DNA of 64,000 bases from Mycolicibacterium tusciae JS617 (GTDB lineage: Bacteria; Actinomycetota; Actinomycetes; Mycobacteriales; Mycobacteriaceae). Made by a program: the position numbers and the translations under genes. The stretch lies in assembly GCF_000243415.2 (NCBI RefSeq), contig NZ_KI912270.1, positions 1,798,001 to 1,862,000 on the forward strand, written 5' to 3'. Positions 8,158-17,019 of this stretch are shown here, piece after piece; the stretch's first letter is position 1; each line of letters opens with the position of its first letter. The notes beneath the pieces were generated by a model. The model had not been told where the DNA came from and searched no databases. It saw nothing but the letters and a program-made list of their open reading frames with translations.

Positions 8158-9288
8158 ATGAGCGAAGCCCTCGGGACCCACAGTGACCTGCACAGTGAGC
8201 AAGGCGCCCGGGCGGGCGAGCACCCAGGGCGATCACGCAATCCGGTGATCAAGGTCGCCGACATCGCGTGGCTCGAGTTCGAGAAACCCGACCTCGAACG
8301 CACGGAAGCTTTCGCCCAGGCGTTCGGCTTCACCACTGCGATGCGCACCTTCGACGAGGTCCAGTTACGCGGCACCGATCCCGGGGCGCCATGCGTGCTC
8401 GTGCGCCGGGGTGCTCGCTCACGTTTCGTCGGAACGGCGTTCGCGGCACAGGACGAGGTGGACGTACTACGCCTCGCCGACGCAACAGGCACGTGCGTGC
8501 AGGCACTCCCGGAATCCATCGGCGGTGTGTCAACCGAGTTGGTCGACCCCAGCGGACTTCCGGTCAAGGTGGTCGCGGGCATGCACCCCATGGCCGCCCT
8601 GCCGCGCCAGGAGGCGCATGTCTTCAACTTCGGCGACCGACTTGCGCGTGCCAATGCCACCCAACGCCCGGCCCGCGGTCCGGCCAGGGTTCAGCGACTC
8701 GGACACGTCGTCGTCTCGTCCACCAAGTACACCGAGGCGCTGAATTGGTACCTCGACAAGCTCGGCATGATCGTCAGCGACTTCCTCTATTACCCCGATC
8801 AGCGTGACCGCGGCCCGGTCATGAGTTTCATGCGTTGCGACCGGGGAGCGGCCCCCACGGATCATCACACCCTCGCGATGACCCTAGGGCCGGTCAACCG
8901 CTACGTGCACTCGGCGTACCAGGTATGCGACCTCGACGCACTGGCCGCCGGCGGCGAATACCTGCGCGAGCGTGGCTATTTCCGGTCATGGGGCATCGGC
9001 CGGCACATCCAGGGCAGCCAGCTGTTCGACTACTGGCGCGACCCCGACGGCTTCCTCGTCGAACACTTCGCCGACGGCGACATGTTCGACAACACGCTCG
9101 AGCCGGGCTGGGCCCCGTTTACGGCGTCGGGCCTGTCCCAGTGGGGTCCAACCGTGACCAAGGACTTCCTCGGCATCAACCCCAAAGCGCTTCCCCACGA
9201 AGCACTCTCGATAGTCACCGGGCTCCGCGCCAAGAACGAATTCTCCCTCACCCGCCTTCGCGGCCTGCTGAAAGTAGCCAGCTCGTGA
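8158..9288 (+). CDS. Two-domain extradiol ring-cleavage dioxygenase (VOC family)
   Basis: A 376-residue vicinal-oxygen-chelate protein with two tandem domains, built like type I extradiol dioxygenases that open catechols next to the two hydroxyls with Fe(II) and O2. The three expected metal ligands are visible: His183 (RLGHVVV), His236 or 237 (DHHTLAM) and Glu302 (FLVEHFADG). The first domain (residues 30-150) lacks the ligands, as in known family members. The ATG at 8158 follows GAGAGAGG. The stop overlaps the next start (GTGA), so it is co-translated with the FAH hydrolase. Context (FAD hydroxylase plus hydrolase) supports a meta-cleavage pathway; the substrate is unknown. Confidence 0.85.
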   Translation: MSEALGTHSDLHSEQGARAGEHPGRSRNPVIKVADIAWLEFEKPDLERTEAFAQAFGFTTAMRTFDEVQLRGTDPGAPCVLVRRGARSRFVGTAFAAQDEVDVLRLADATGTCVQALPESIGGVSTELVDPSGLPVKVVAGMHPMAALPRQEAHVFNFGDRLARANATQRPARGPARVQRLGHVVVSSTKYTEALNWYLDKLGMIVSDFLYYPDQRDRGPVMSFMRCDRGAAPTDHHTLAMTLGPVNRYVHSAYQVCDLDALAAGGEYLRERGYFRSWGIGRHIQGSQLFDYWRDPDGFLVEHFADGDMFDNTLEPGWAPFTASGLSQWGPTVTKDFLGINPKALPHEALSIVTGLRAKNEFSLTRLRGLLKVASS

Positions 9289-10223
9289 CCACATCCATTC
9301 TCCGCACCGCAGGCGCGTGGTGGGTCAAGACCCCCACCGGTGCAGCGAAAATCGCCACTTCTGCAACCGCCACCGGCGACGTGATCACCGACCGCGAAGC
9401 CATCGAATGGGCCACTTACAGCACCGACACCGTCCCGGTTGAATCGTTGACGCTGCTCTCCCCCGTGACGCGACCCTGCCGCGTCGTGGCACAGATGACG
9501 AACTACGCGTCGCATGTCAAGGACGCCGGCATGGATCCCGCATCGATTCCGTTGACCTTCTTCCGCAAGTCGTCGGCATCGATCAGCGGCCCCTTCGACG
9601 ACATCGTCAAGCCTGGCCACGTGAAATTGCTGGACTACGAGGTTGAAATCGGCCTGGTTATCGGGCAGGACATCCCCGTCGGCACCAAGATCTCGGAATC
9701 GGCGCTGTCTGACTACATCGCGGGACTTGTTGTCACCAACGATGTCTCGGCCCGCGACATTCAGCTGCCCCAGACCCAGTTCTACGAGGGCAAGTCCTAT
9801 CCGACGTTCACTCCGGTCGGGCCGGCACTGGTGCTGCTCGATGCCGACGAATTGAAGCGCTTCACCGATCTGCGCCTGCAGCTACGCGTCAACGGCGAGA
9901 TTCGTCAGGACATGGTCGTCGGCGATGACATGCTCTACCGGCCGGTGCAGGCGCTGGAATCGCTGGCCCGATTCCAGGATCTGGCCCCGGGCGATCTGGT
10001 GATGACCGGTACGCCGGTCGGGACCGCGTTGAGCGCACCGCCGAAGCCGATCGAGATCCTCGGATCGCTGCTTCCGCCTGCGGTCAAGTGGAAGGCGTTC
10101 TTCAAGCACCAAGCCAAGAACACGAAGTACCTCCAGGACGGCGACACGGTGGAACTACGTGTCGCTACCGACGACGGCGTCATCGACCTCGGTGTGCAGC
10201 GCACCACCGTGAGGTACGCGTGA
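9285..10223 (+). CDS. Fumarylacetoacetate hydrolase family protein
   Basis: A 312-residue FAH-fold hydrolase. The family cleaves C-C bonds of 1,3-diketo acids or hydrates or decarboxylates ring-fission products, using a divalent metal held by acidic residues. The metal-site segments are visible: DYEVEIGLVIG (about residues 115-125), GLVVTNDVSARDIQ, and the late MTGTPVGTALSAPP turn. The start is the GTG at 9285, overlapping the dioxygenase stop; its own stop overlaps the next GTG at 10220. Immediately downstream of a ring-cleavage enzyme, it most likely processes the open-ring product. The exact reaction cannot be assigned. Confidence 0.88.
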   Translation: MTTSILRTAGAWWVKTPTGAAKIATSATATGDVITDREAIEWATYSTDTVPVESLTLLSPVTRPCRVVAQMTNYASHVKDAGMDPASIPLTFFRKSSASISGPFDDIVKPGHVKLLDYEVEIGLVIGQDIPVGTKISESALSDYIAGLVVTNDVSARDIQLPQTQFYEGKSYPTFTPVGPALVLLDADELKRFTDLRLQLRVNGEIRQDMVVGDDMLYRPVQALESLARFQDLAPGDLVMTGTPVGTALSAPPKPIEILGSLLPPAVKWKAFFKHQAKNTKYLQDGDTVELRVATDDGVIDLGVQRTTVRYA

Positions 10224-11806
10224 CGCTGACGTCCTCGCACCCCGTCGTCATAGTGGGTGCGGGTCCAACCGGCGTCACTGCCGCAACTTTGTTGGCACAG
10301 TATGGAATAGACGCGCTGGTCCTGGATCGGTGGGCCGACGTCTACGTACAGCCACGCGCCGTCCATCTGGATGACGAGGTCTACCGCGTCCTGGCGCGTC
10401 TCGGCATCGCCGAAAAGTTCGCCGCGATATCGCGACCCGCAGAAGGTCTGCGGCTCCTCGATCCCGCGATGCGTGTCCTTGCCGAGTGGCAACGCGAAAC
10501 CACGCTGTCCGTCAACGGATTCCCCCAGGCGAACATGTTCGACCAACCGGCCCTCGAAGCGCTGCTGCGAGCCAATCTCAAGCGTCACCCCAACGTCGAG
10601 TTGCGGGGCGGCGTGGAGGTAACCGGTGTCGCCGAGCGAAGCGACGGCCGCATCCGGGTCACCTATCTCGACCGCACCGACGATTCCGCCCACTCGGTGG
10701 ACACCAACTACGTGTTGGGCTGCGACGGCGCAAACAGCATTGTGCGCACACACATCGGATCCGCCATGCGCGATATGGGGTTCGAGCAGCGCTGGCTCGT
10801 CATCGACGTGGCCACCGGCGCCGAGCTCAACCAGTGGGAAGGCGTACATCAGGTCTGCGATCCCGTCCGGGCGGGCACCTATATGCGGATCGGGCCGACG
10901 CGCTACCGCTGGGAGTTCCGGCTGCTGCAGGGCGAGACCGCCGACGACTTCCGCACCCTTGAGGCACTCAAGCCACTGATGTCTCCGTGGATCTCGCGTG
11001 CCCGCGACGACGAGCTCGAGTTGATACGCGTGACCGAGTACACCTTTCGCGCCCGGATCGCCGACCGATGGCGACGCGGGAACATCTTCCTGCTCGGCGA
11101 CGCCGCACACCTTACTCCCCCGTTCATCGGGCAGGGCCTGGGCGCGGGTGTGCGCGACGCGGTGAACCTGGCGTGGAAACTTGCAGGCGTCGTGACGGGC
11201 GATCTTCCCGGCGCCGCGCTCGACACCTATGAGCAGGAACGCATATCCCACGCCCGGCATATGATCCGGCTCGCACTCGGTGTCGGGTGGGCCATGACCG
11301 CCGGCGGCGAATTCGGCAATCTCATGCGGCGGGTGGTCATCACGCGCATGAGGTTCATCCCCGGACTGCGAAACAAGCTCACCGAAGGTCGCACACCCGC
11401 GTTGCGCGGCTCGGCATTCGTCGGAACATCGCGTAGTTCGCGCCCACTGGCCGGAACGCTGTGCCCCAATCCGGTGCTTTCCGAAGGGCGCAGGCTCGAC
11501 GGCGTCCTCGGCAATGGCTTCGCACTCATCACGAGCGTGGCGCCTACCGCGGCGCAGCGCGCGGCGCTCGGCCATCGTGGCGTCGCTGTTCAAATCGCCA
11601 CGCCGGACTCCGAACTCGCCGAGTGGCTTCGAAGCGGCCGCGCTGTGGCGGCGGTAGTCCGTCCGGATCGCGCAGTCATGTGCGCTGGCCACGATCTGCA
11701 GAGGCTCTGCGAAATGGTCCCGACCTTCAGGTGCGACGGAAACATCCGATCGAACGTCCAGAACATCACCGCGCCCCTGCGCTCAACTCACAGCCTTGAT
11801 CACTGA
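10220..11806 (+). CDS. FAD-dependent aromatic hydroxylase (MhpA-like)
   Basis: A 528-residue class A flavoprotein monooxygenase that uses NAD(P)H and O2 to hydroxylate a phenolic ring, the usual step before extradiol cleavage. Motifs are in order: VVIVGAGPTGVTAA near the start (ADP binding), LGCDGANSIVR (the DG motif, about residue 170), and FLLGDAAHLTPPFIGQGLGAGVRDAVNLAWKLA (the GD motif, about 290). The arrangement resembles 3-(3-hydroxyphenyl)propionate hydroxylase MhpA, including a C-terminal thioredoxin-like extension. The start GTG overlaps the FAH stop. Its 3' end overlaps the convergent luciferase-like gene by 24 bases. Confidence 0.88.
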   Translation: MTLTSSHPVVIVGAGPTGVTAATLLAQYGIDALVLDRWADVYVQPRAVHLDDEVYRVLARLGIAEKFAAISRPAEGLRLLDPAMRVLAEWQRETTLSVNGFPQANMFDQPALEALLRANLKRHPNVELRGGVEVTGVAERSDGRIRVTYLDRTDDSAHSVDTNYVLGCDGANSIVRTHIGSAMRDMGFEQRWLVIDVATGAELNQWEGVHQVCDPVRAGTYMRIGPTRYRWEFRLLQGETADDFRTLEALKPLMSPWISRARDDELELIRVTEYTFRARIADRWRRGNIFLLGDAAHLTPPFIGQGLGAGVRDAVNLAWKLAGVVTGDLPGAALDTYEQERISHARHMIRLALGVGWAMTAGGEFGNLMRRVVITRMRFIPGLRNKLTEGRTPALRGSAFVGTSRSSRPLAGTLCPNPVLSEGRRLDGVLGNGFALITSVAPTAAQRAALGHRGVAVQIATPDSELAEWLRSGRAVAAVVRPDRAVMCAGHDLQRLCEMVPTFRCDGNIRSNVQNITAPLRSTHSLDH

Positions 11807-12703
11807 GCTGCCGAAGCGTTCGATCGTCTCGAGCACGTGCGCCAGGTTGTCGCCCGGCAACCCGACCTGGACCCACGTGACGCCCACCGCCGCAAGCTTT
11901 TCCAGACCGGTGAGATAGGCGTCGGCGTTGAAGTCGTCGCTGCCCGGGCTACCGCCGTCTGCGTTGGTGAACGTGATGTCGATGTTTGTGAAATCCCGGC
12001 CCGCGGCGTCGAACCTGCGACGCAGATCCTCGACACCCTTGGCCAGGATCTCTGCATCCATCACTGCGGTGCGCGCGGTCTGAGCCAGCATCGCCGGTGC
12101 GGGGAACGGGCACCAACCGTCACCATGAACCACGACACGGTTGCGCGCGGCCGAGGTGTTTCCACCGATCCAGATCGGCGGATGCGGTGCGCTCACCGGC
12201 CTCGGGTGGGCGGTGATCCCCTTGGCGCTGAAATGCCGGCCCTCGAAAGAGAAGTCGTCGCTTGTCCAGATGCCCCGGATCACCTCCAGGGCTTCCTCGA
12301 ACAAGGCTGCGCGTTCCTCGAAGTCCACGCCCAGGGCGGTGAACTCCCGCTTGAGATAGCCGACCCCGACCCCGAGGGTGAACCGCCCTTCCGACAACAG
12401 ATCGAGCGTGGCGCCCGCCTTGGCCACCACGAACGGATTGCGATACGGCAGCACGACGATATTCGGGATCAGCCGCAGCGTCGTGGTGCGCGCGGCGGCG
12501 TAACCCATTGCCACGAATGGGTCCACCGCATCGTGTCCGCCCGACTCCAACCACCGCTGCGACGGTGCCGGATGATCGGTGAAACCAAAGCCGTGAAACC
12601 CGGCCGCCTCGGCCGCGGACGCGACAGTGGCGATGCCCGAACCGGTCACCAGCTCCCGGTTGTACGGATGGCTGTGCATCGGGTGAGTGAACGTGAACCG
12701 CAT
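11783..12703 (-). CDS. Luciferase-like F420-type monooxygenase 1
   Basis: A 306-residue TIM-barrel protein of the bacterial luciferase-like family; in mycobacteria most members use F420, others FMN. The protein starts MRFTFTHPMHSHPYN and shows GFGFTDHPAPSQRW, VGVGYLKREFTALGVDFEERAALFEEALEVIRGIW and PPIWIGGNTSAARNR, all typical. I chose the ATG at 12703 because the longer reading would run through the divergent promoter. It stands alone on the minus strand inside the aromatic cluster, divergent from the MaoC pseudogene. The substrate is unknown; a role on a side intermediate of the same pathway is inference from position. Confidence 0.85.
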   Translation of the reverse strand: MRFTFTHPMHSHPYNRELVTGSGIATVASAAEAAGFHGFGFTDHPAPSQRWLESGGHDAVDPFVAMGYAAARTTTLRLIPNIVVLPYRNPFVVAKAGATLDLLSEGRFTLGVGVGYLKREFTALGVDFEERAALFEEALEVIRGIWTSDDFSFEGRHFSAKGITAHPRPVSAPHPPIWIGGNTSAARNRVVVHGDGWCPFPAPAMLAQTARTAVMDAEILAKGVEDLRRRFDAAGRDFTNIDITFTNADGGSPGSDDFNADAYLTGLEKLAAVGVTWVQVGLPGDNLAHVLETIERFGSSVIKAVS

Positions 12704-12728
12704 GTATCTGATCCGCCTTAGAACAATC

Positions 12729-12745
12729 TTCTCGATTTCTGAGAA
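12729..12745. promoter_or_regulatory. Imperfect palindrome in divergent promoter
   Basis: TTCTC (12729-12733) and GAGAA (12741-12745), seven bases apart, lie between the luciferase-like gene (-) and the MaoC pseudogene (+). It could be an operator, but with one copy and a five-base arm the call is weak. Confidence 0.3.
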
Positions 12746-12806
12746 TGTCGTTACCATGCGAAGCACGCAAAGTACAGAGTTCGCGCCGCAGGAGGGGGCA
12801 CCGGGG

Positions 12807-13642
12807 ATGAGCGAGATGGCGGTGGCCCCCGTTTTGCACGGCCCGTTCGACGGCTCTCTGGACCGGGACCGGATCGCCGCCTACGTGCACGCCACCGGCG
12901 ATCAGACGCCCTCGGTGCTGGGCGGACTCGCCGTGCCCGCGGTGTTTCCGGTGATCCTGGTGTTCACCCCGAACGAAGCCGCGCGAGGGGATCTACCCGA
13001 TGCGGCATACCAGGGTGCCCGGGGAGGTGTTCATGGTGAGCATGACATCGTCCTTCACCGGCCGCTAATTCCCGGAGAACGACTGCAGACCTGGTCGAGA
13101 ATTTCGGCGGTTCGCACGACAAGGGCCGGCACGCAGGTCGTGATGCAGTTCGAACAGATGGACCCGGACGGCTTTGTCGTCGTCCGGCAGTGGTGGACGA
13201 TGATGCTGCTTGGTCTGCAGGGGGTGGCGGATCTCGGCATGACACCGGCCGAGCACAGGTTTCCGGACGAGGCGCGGGCCCACCCACTCGGCAGCGTCAG
13301 CCAGCACATCGACGGGGACGTCACACGTCGCTATGCCGAGCTGTCCGGAGATTGGCGGCCCACCATTTCGACATCGAGGTGGCCCGCGCCGCGGGGTTCG
13401 ACTTCGTGTTCACGCACGGACTGTGCACGATGGCGATCTGCACTCACCAACTTCTCGGCCTCTTGGGGGTCGATGACCCGGGCCTGGTTCGGCGCGTCGC
13501 GGTGCGATTCGCATCACCCACACCCGTGGACTGCGACCTGACCGTGAACGTCTTTGGCATCTCCGAGCATTCGTTTGCCTTCGAGGCGACCGCCGGTGGG
13601 ACGACGACCATTACCCATGGACGATTGGAGCTGCGGTCATGA
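12807..13642 (+). pseudogene. MaoC-like hydratase with a one-base frameshift
   Basis: Two frames together encode one hot-dog dehydratase of about 278 residues. The first part (MSEMAVAPVLHGPFDG ... HIDGDVTRRYAELSGDW) ends near 13355; the second continues in another frame as HHFDIEVARAAGFDFVFTHGLCTMAICTH to the TGA at 13640-13642, including the expected MaoC H-D and G..HG active-site region. One missing base between 13355 and 13356 would restore D-W-(S)-A-H-H-F-D. So it is either a true one-base deletion or a sequencing error. The ATG at 12807 follows AGGAGG; an ATG at 12756 is an alternative. The stop overlaps the next ATG (ATGA), so loss of frame could also reduce downstream translation. Confidence 0.8.
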
Positions 13643-14571
13643 ACAAGCCGGAGATCGGGGTCTATCTGCCTCAGGTGGGCTTTACCTATGAGCAGGTGCT
13701 GCATCGCACGCTGCGCTGCGAGCAACTCGGCATCGACTCGATCTGGCTCTACGACCACCTCTACGCACCCGGTATGCCGGACTACCCGTCCATGGAGGCG
13801 TGGACGCTGGCGACCGCGCTGCTCAGTCGCACCGAGCGTATCCGGGTCGGACATATGGTGCTGTGCAACCAGTTCCGTCATCCGGCTGTCCTGGCCAAGA
13901 TGGCGACGACACTCGATCAGATCTCGGCGGGCAGGCTTGCCCTCGGCATCGGCAGCGGCTCCATCGAAGACGAACACTCCCGCCTCGGGTTGGCGTGGGG
14001 GTCATTCGCCGAGCGGTCCGAACGTCTCGGCGAAACACTGCAGATCCTCGATCAGGCGTTCACTGACGAGGTGATCGATTTCACCGGAAGACATTTCACC
14101 GTCAAGGACATGCCGATCAAACCCGGTCCGGTGCAGAAGTCGGGGCCACCGATCGTCGTGGGCGGGGTCGGTGAGAAGTACACCCTGCCGTTGGTCGCAC
14201 GGTACGCCGACGTGTGGAACGTCCCGACGTATGCGCTCGGCGAACTGGAGCACAAGATCTCGGTGCTGCGGTCGGTCTGCGACGAGATCGGCCGCGACCC
14301 GTCGACGATCGTGATGTCGATCGAGGCGGTCATGGCGTTGGCGGCAAACGACGCATCGCTGCCCGGCGTGCGGCAGCTCGCCGAGAAGCGATTCGGCATA
14401 CCGGCGTTCGGACTCGCCGAAGGCGGACTCGTCGGAACGCCGCCCGCGATCGTTGACCGGCTGCACGAGCTACAGGAACTGGGGTTCGGCCAGATCGTAT
14501 TGTTCACCCACGACCGCGGATCCGACGAGACGCTCGACCTGCTCGCCGCCGAGGTGATCGCGAATTTCTAG
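13639..14571 (+). CDS. Luciferase-like F420-type monooxygenase 2
   Basis: A 310-residue luciferase-like TIM-barrel protein. Typical segments: IDSIWLYDHLYAPGMPDYPSMEAWT near the start, RIRVGHMVLCNQFRHPAVLAKMATTLDQISAGRLALGIGSGS, the ERLGETLQILDQAF helix and PPIVVGGVGEKYTLPLVARYADVWN. It resembles mycobacterial F420-dependent members such as Mer-like reductases and hydroxylases. Its ATG overlaps the stop of the MaoC pseudogene. It is not a recent duplicate of the gene at 11783-12703, since only the family motifs are shared. The cofactor and substrate cannot be assigned. Confidence 0.85.
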   Translation: MNKPEIGVYLPQVGFTYEQVLHRTLRCEQLGIDSIWLYDHLYAPGMPDYPSMEAWTLATALLSRTERIRVGHMVLCNQFRHPAVLAKMATTLDQISAGRLALGIGSGSIEDEHSRLGLAWGSFAERSERLGETLQILDQAFTDEVIDFTGRHFTVKDMPIKPGPVQKSGPPIVVGGVGEKYTLPLVARYADVWNVPTYALGELEHKISVLRSVCDEIGRDPSTIVMSIEAVMALAANDASLPGVRQLAEKRFGIPAFGLAEGGLVGTPPAIVDRLHELQELGFGQIVLFTHDRGSDETLDLLAAEVIANF

Positions 14572-14658
14572 GTCAGCTTCTTCGCGCGAACGTGGGTTAC
14601 CCGCACACTTTTGCGACCAACGCGTGCATCGAGCCCACACTCGGCGAAGCGCACGCCA

Positions 14659-15822
14659 TCACGTCTTCTGCTTCGCAGGCGGTGCATATGCGGGACGCCC
14701 GAGGCCAAGCGCGTGCTGGGCGATCATGTTGCGGAACACCTCGAGGGTGCCGCCGTAGATGCCGGTAGGACCTGCCAGCCGGAAGACGTACTCGGCTCCC
14801 CCGTCGGCCTGCGCGCCATGCGCGTCGACGGGAAGCGTGGACACCGCTCCCTGGATGTCCATCAACTCCAACGACACATCGCGCATCGTCTGCGCGTTGG
14901 CAACGCGGCCGAACATATCCGGAGTGCTCATCGCCGCTTCCATCCGGGCAATCCCGCGACCCAGCCGGTACTTCACGGCATCGTCATCGGGGGCCAGCGC
15001 GGCGACCTTGTCGATGGCCTCGGCGAGCAGTACGAGATGCTCGGCCATGGCCGCGACCTTCTGCAGACCGTCGGCGCCGCGTTCGACGGTGCCGTGCTCG
15101 TCGTTGAGCGCGTCACGCAGCACGGTCCAGCCGCCGTTGACCTCACCGAGGCGGTATCTGTCGTCGACGCGTACGCCGCTGTAGTACGTGATGTTGGTGC
15201 GGTCGCCGTCCACCGTGCGCAGCGGTTGGATCTCGACACCCGGCGAGTCCAACGGAACCAGGAACATGGTCAGGCTCTGATGTTTCGGCGCGGACGGATC
15301 GGTGTTGGTGATCAGGAATACGTACGAGGCGTTTTGGGAGTTGGAGGTGAACATCTTCGAGCCGTTGATGATCCAGCCGTCCCCGTCGCGCACCGCACGC
15401 GTCTTGCAGGTCGCAACGTCGGATCCGCCCTCCGGCTCGGTATAGCCAAGGCACAGCCGGATCCGGCCCGACAGGGCTCGCTCCATCACCTCGTCTTTGA
15501 GTGCGGGCGAACCGAAATCTCGCACCGCGCGGGCGACCATCGCCGTCGTGCCCCAGTGGAACCACGGAGTATGGCCGCGGCCGATCTCGAGATTCCAGAG
15601 CCGGCGACGGAGCCGACCGAAGCCGCCGTCGGCTTCGTCGTTGAACTCGGCGGCCAGGTAGCCGGCCTCGCCGAGCGCGAGGTGAACGCCTTCGTCGAAG
15701 TTCTCGCCGGACTCGCGGTCTCGCCGGATGACCTCATCGGTGACGAGGGTCTTCAGCAGTGCCCGGAGCTCGTCCTGGAAGGCTTGGTCGTCAGCGGACA
15801 GTTCGACGCGGGAGAAGTCCAC
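14659..15822 (-). CDS. Acyl-CoA dehydrogenase
   Basis: A 387-residue FAD-dependent acyl-CoA dehydrogenase of the usual four-helix / beta / four-helix plan. Motifs: GYTEPEGGSDVATCKTRAVRDGDGWIINGSKMFTSNSQNASYVFLI (flavin and substrate region, about residues 125-170), LNDEHGTVERG, and the C-terminal GIYGGTLEVFRNMIAQHALGLGRPAY. The start is the GTG at 15822, placed six bases after a CACGCT -10-like box made by operator B; a leaderless mRNA is likely. It is divergent from the Sap-like gene. It probably carries out one beta-oxidation step of the regulon's pathway; chain or ring specificity is unknown. Confidence 0.9.
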   Translation of the reverse strand: MDFSRVELSADDQAFQDELRALLKTLVTDEVIRRDRESGENFDEGVHLALGEAGYLAAEFNDEADGGFGRLRRRLWNLEIGRGHTPWFHWGTTAMVARAVRDFGSPALKDEVMERALSGRIRLCLGYTEPEGGSDVATCKTRAVRDGDGWIINGSKMFTSNSQNASYVFLITNTDPSAPKHQSLTMFLVPLDSPGVEIQPLRTVDGDRTNITYYSGVRVDDRYRLGEVNGGWTVLRDALNDEHGTVERGADGLQKVAAMAEHLVLLAEAIDKVAALAPDDDAVKYRLGRGIARMEAAMSTPDMFGRVANAQTMRDVSLELMDIQGAVSTLPVDAHGAQADGGAEYVFRLAGPTGIYGGTLEVFRNMIAQHALGLGRPAYAPPAKQKT

Positions 15823-15831
15823 TCACCGAGC

Positions 15832-15857
15832 GTGACACTTTCGGATCGATCTGTAAA
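15832..15857. promoter_or_regulatory. Regulon operator B (GTGACA-N14-TGTAAA)
   Basis: Lies between the acyl-CoA dehydrogenase gene (-) and the Sap-like gene (+). Minus reading: TTTACA, 17 bases, CACGCT, six bases, GTG at 15822. In the plus direction TAAAGT stands eight bases before the ATG at 15868, slightly off the pattern. Confidence 0.78.
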
Positions 15858-15867
15858 GTCATGCCTG

Positions 15868-16521
15868 ATGTCGCCAGTTTTGAGCCAACTTCTCGCACCG
15901 GCGATGGTAGTTGCGATATCGCCGTTCTCGATCATCATCGCCATCTTTCTGGTGCTCCAGACCGATCGCGCCCGGGCTAACGGCGTGGCATTCCTGGTGG
16001 GCAGACTGCTGGCCCTTGCTGCGGTGACGGCCGCATTCCTGCAGGCTCCGCGGCTGATCAGCAGCCTCAACCGGCCCGTCTCGCCGCGGGTACTGATCGC
16101 TCTCGGCGGCACCCTCATCGTGATCGGCGTTTGGGTTTGGCTACGACGAGACCGGATGACCGAGGAACCGCCGTGGCTCGTTCGGTTCAGCCGGCTCACC
16201 CCCGTCGGCGCCACGGCGATCGGGGCGCTTCTCGTGCTGACGAATCCGAAGATGCTGGCCGCCACCGCGACGGCCGGGTTGCTGATCGGCACCGCAGGCA
16301 TCAGCGTCGCGGGCGCGAGTGGTGCCGTCGCGTACTACTCCGCAGTCGCCAGCTCGACGGTCGCGGTTCCGGTCCTCGGTTACCTGGCAGTCGGCGCCCG
16401 CGCCGACGACCAACTCACCCGTCTCAAGGAGTGGCTGCACCGTCGCAGCGGACTCGTCTCGGCCGTCATTCTCCTGGCCGTCGGAATCACGTTGCTGTTC
16501 ATGGGAATCAGCGAGCTGTAA
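15868..16521 (+). CDS. Sap/GAP family membrane protein
   Basis: A 217-residue integral membrane protein with about six hydrophobic segments (MVVAISPFSIIIAIFLVL, FLVGRLLALAAVTAAFL, LIALGGTLIVIGVWVWL, then three after residue 120). It fits the Sap / GAP family (sulfolipid-1-addressing or glycopeptidolipid-addressing proteins), which help move or assemble cell-envelope lipids in mycobacteria. I chose the ATG at 15868, just downstream of operator B; an ATG at 15861 is in another frame. Being under the catabolic operator is unusual for a lipid-addressing protein, so it may instead take part in substrate or product transport. It probably shares a transcript with the SRPBCC gene 11 bases on. Confidence 0.75.
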   Translation: MSPVLSQLLAPAMVVAISPFSIIIAIFLVLQTDRARANGVAFLVGRLLALAAVTAAFLQAPRLISSLNRPVSPRVLIALGGTLIVIGVWVWLRRDRMTEEPPWLVRFSRLTPVGATAIGALLVLTNPKMLAATATAGLLIGTAGISVAGASGAVAYYSAVASSTVAVPVLGYLAVGARADDQLTRLKEWLHRRSGLVSAVILLAVGITLLFMGISEL

Positions 16522-16532
16522 ACAGAAGGAGC

Positions 16533-17015
16533 ATGACCGTGGGCATCGTCACCACAAGCTCGGAGACCGCATTCAGCCAGTCCCCCGAGACGATCTACGA
16601 TTTCGTCACCAACCCTGCCAACTGGACCAAGACGTATCCCGGTGGTCCGGACATCCGCAACCTTCCGGACCGGCTGCCACTTCAGGTCGGCGACACCTGG
16701 GACGAGGCCCACCCCGATCCCGCGAAGGACCGTGTCTTCACGTGGCAATTGGCCATTGCCGTGCGGCCGGCGCTGTTCGTCTTCAGCTCCGTCGGACGCC
16801 TGGGACACGACAGTCAGGGCAACGGTGGGCTCGAGGGACGGATGACGATCGAGTACCACTTCACCCAGCCCGGTGATGACGTCACGCTTTTCAGCAGGAC
16901 CATGACCATCGAGGCCTACCGCCACGCTCCGCTGAGCGACGGCTTCTTCCGGATGGTCAATCCATCGCACATCGACGCGTATCACGCCGCAGTCGCCAGG
17001 GAATTGGGCGCGTAG
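16533..17015 (+). CDS. SRPBCC (START-like) protein
   Basis: A 160-residue protein with the SRPBCC / polyketide-cyclase fold pattern: TAFSQSPETIYDFVTNPANWTKTYPGG at the start, LQVGDTWDE, then VTLFSRTMTIEA and a C-terminal helix (HIDAYHAAVARELGA). The family binds small hydrophobic ligands and includes cyclases, hydrolases and carrier-like proteins. The ATG at 16533 has AGAAGGAG just before it. It lies 11 bases after the Sap-like gene and ends four bases before the convergent hydrolase. No catalytic assignment is possible; binding a pathway intermediate is plausible. Confidence 0.8.
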   Translation: MTVGIVTTSSETAFSQSPETIYDFVTNPANWTKTYPGGPDIRNLPDRLPLQVGDTWDEAHPDPAKDRVFTWQLAIAVRPALFVFSSVGRLGHDSQGNGGLEGRMTIEYHFTQPGDDVTLFSRTMTIEAYRHAPLSDGFFRMVNPSHIDAYHAAVARELGA

Positions 17016-17019
17016 ACCC

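Noticed and set aside
12721-12745. KstR or other steroid-regulon operator between the luciferase-like gene and MaoC
   Set aside because: The AGAAC-like half is not followed by the expected inverted half; only a weak TTCTC/GAGAA pair remains.
14572-14658. Strong terminator between the luciferase-like gene 2 and the acyl-CoA dehydrogenase gene
   Set aside because: Short GC-rich inverted pieces (GGGTTACCC) are present but no stem longer than five bases is convincing.
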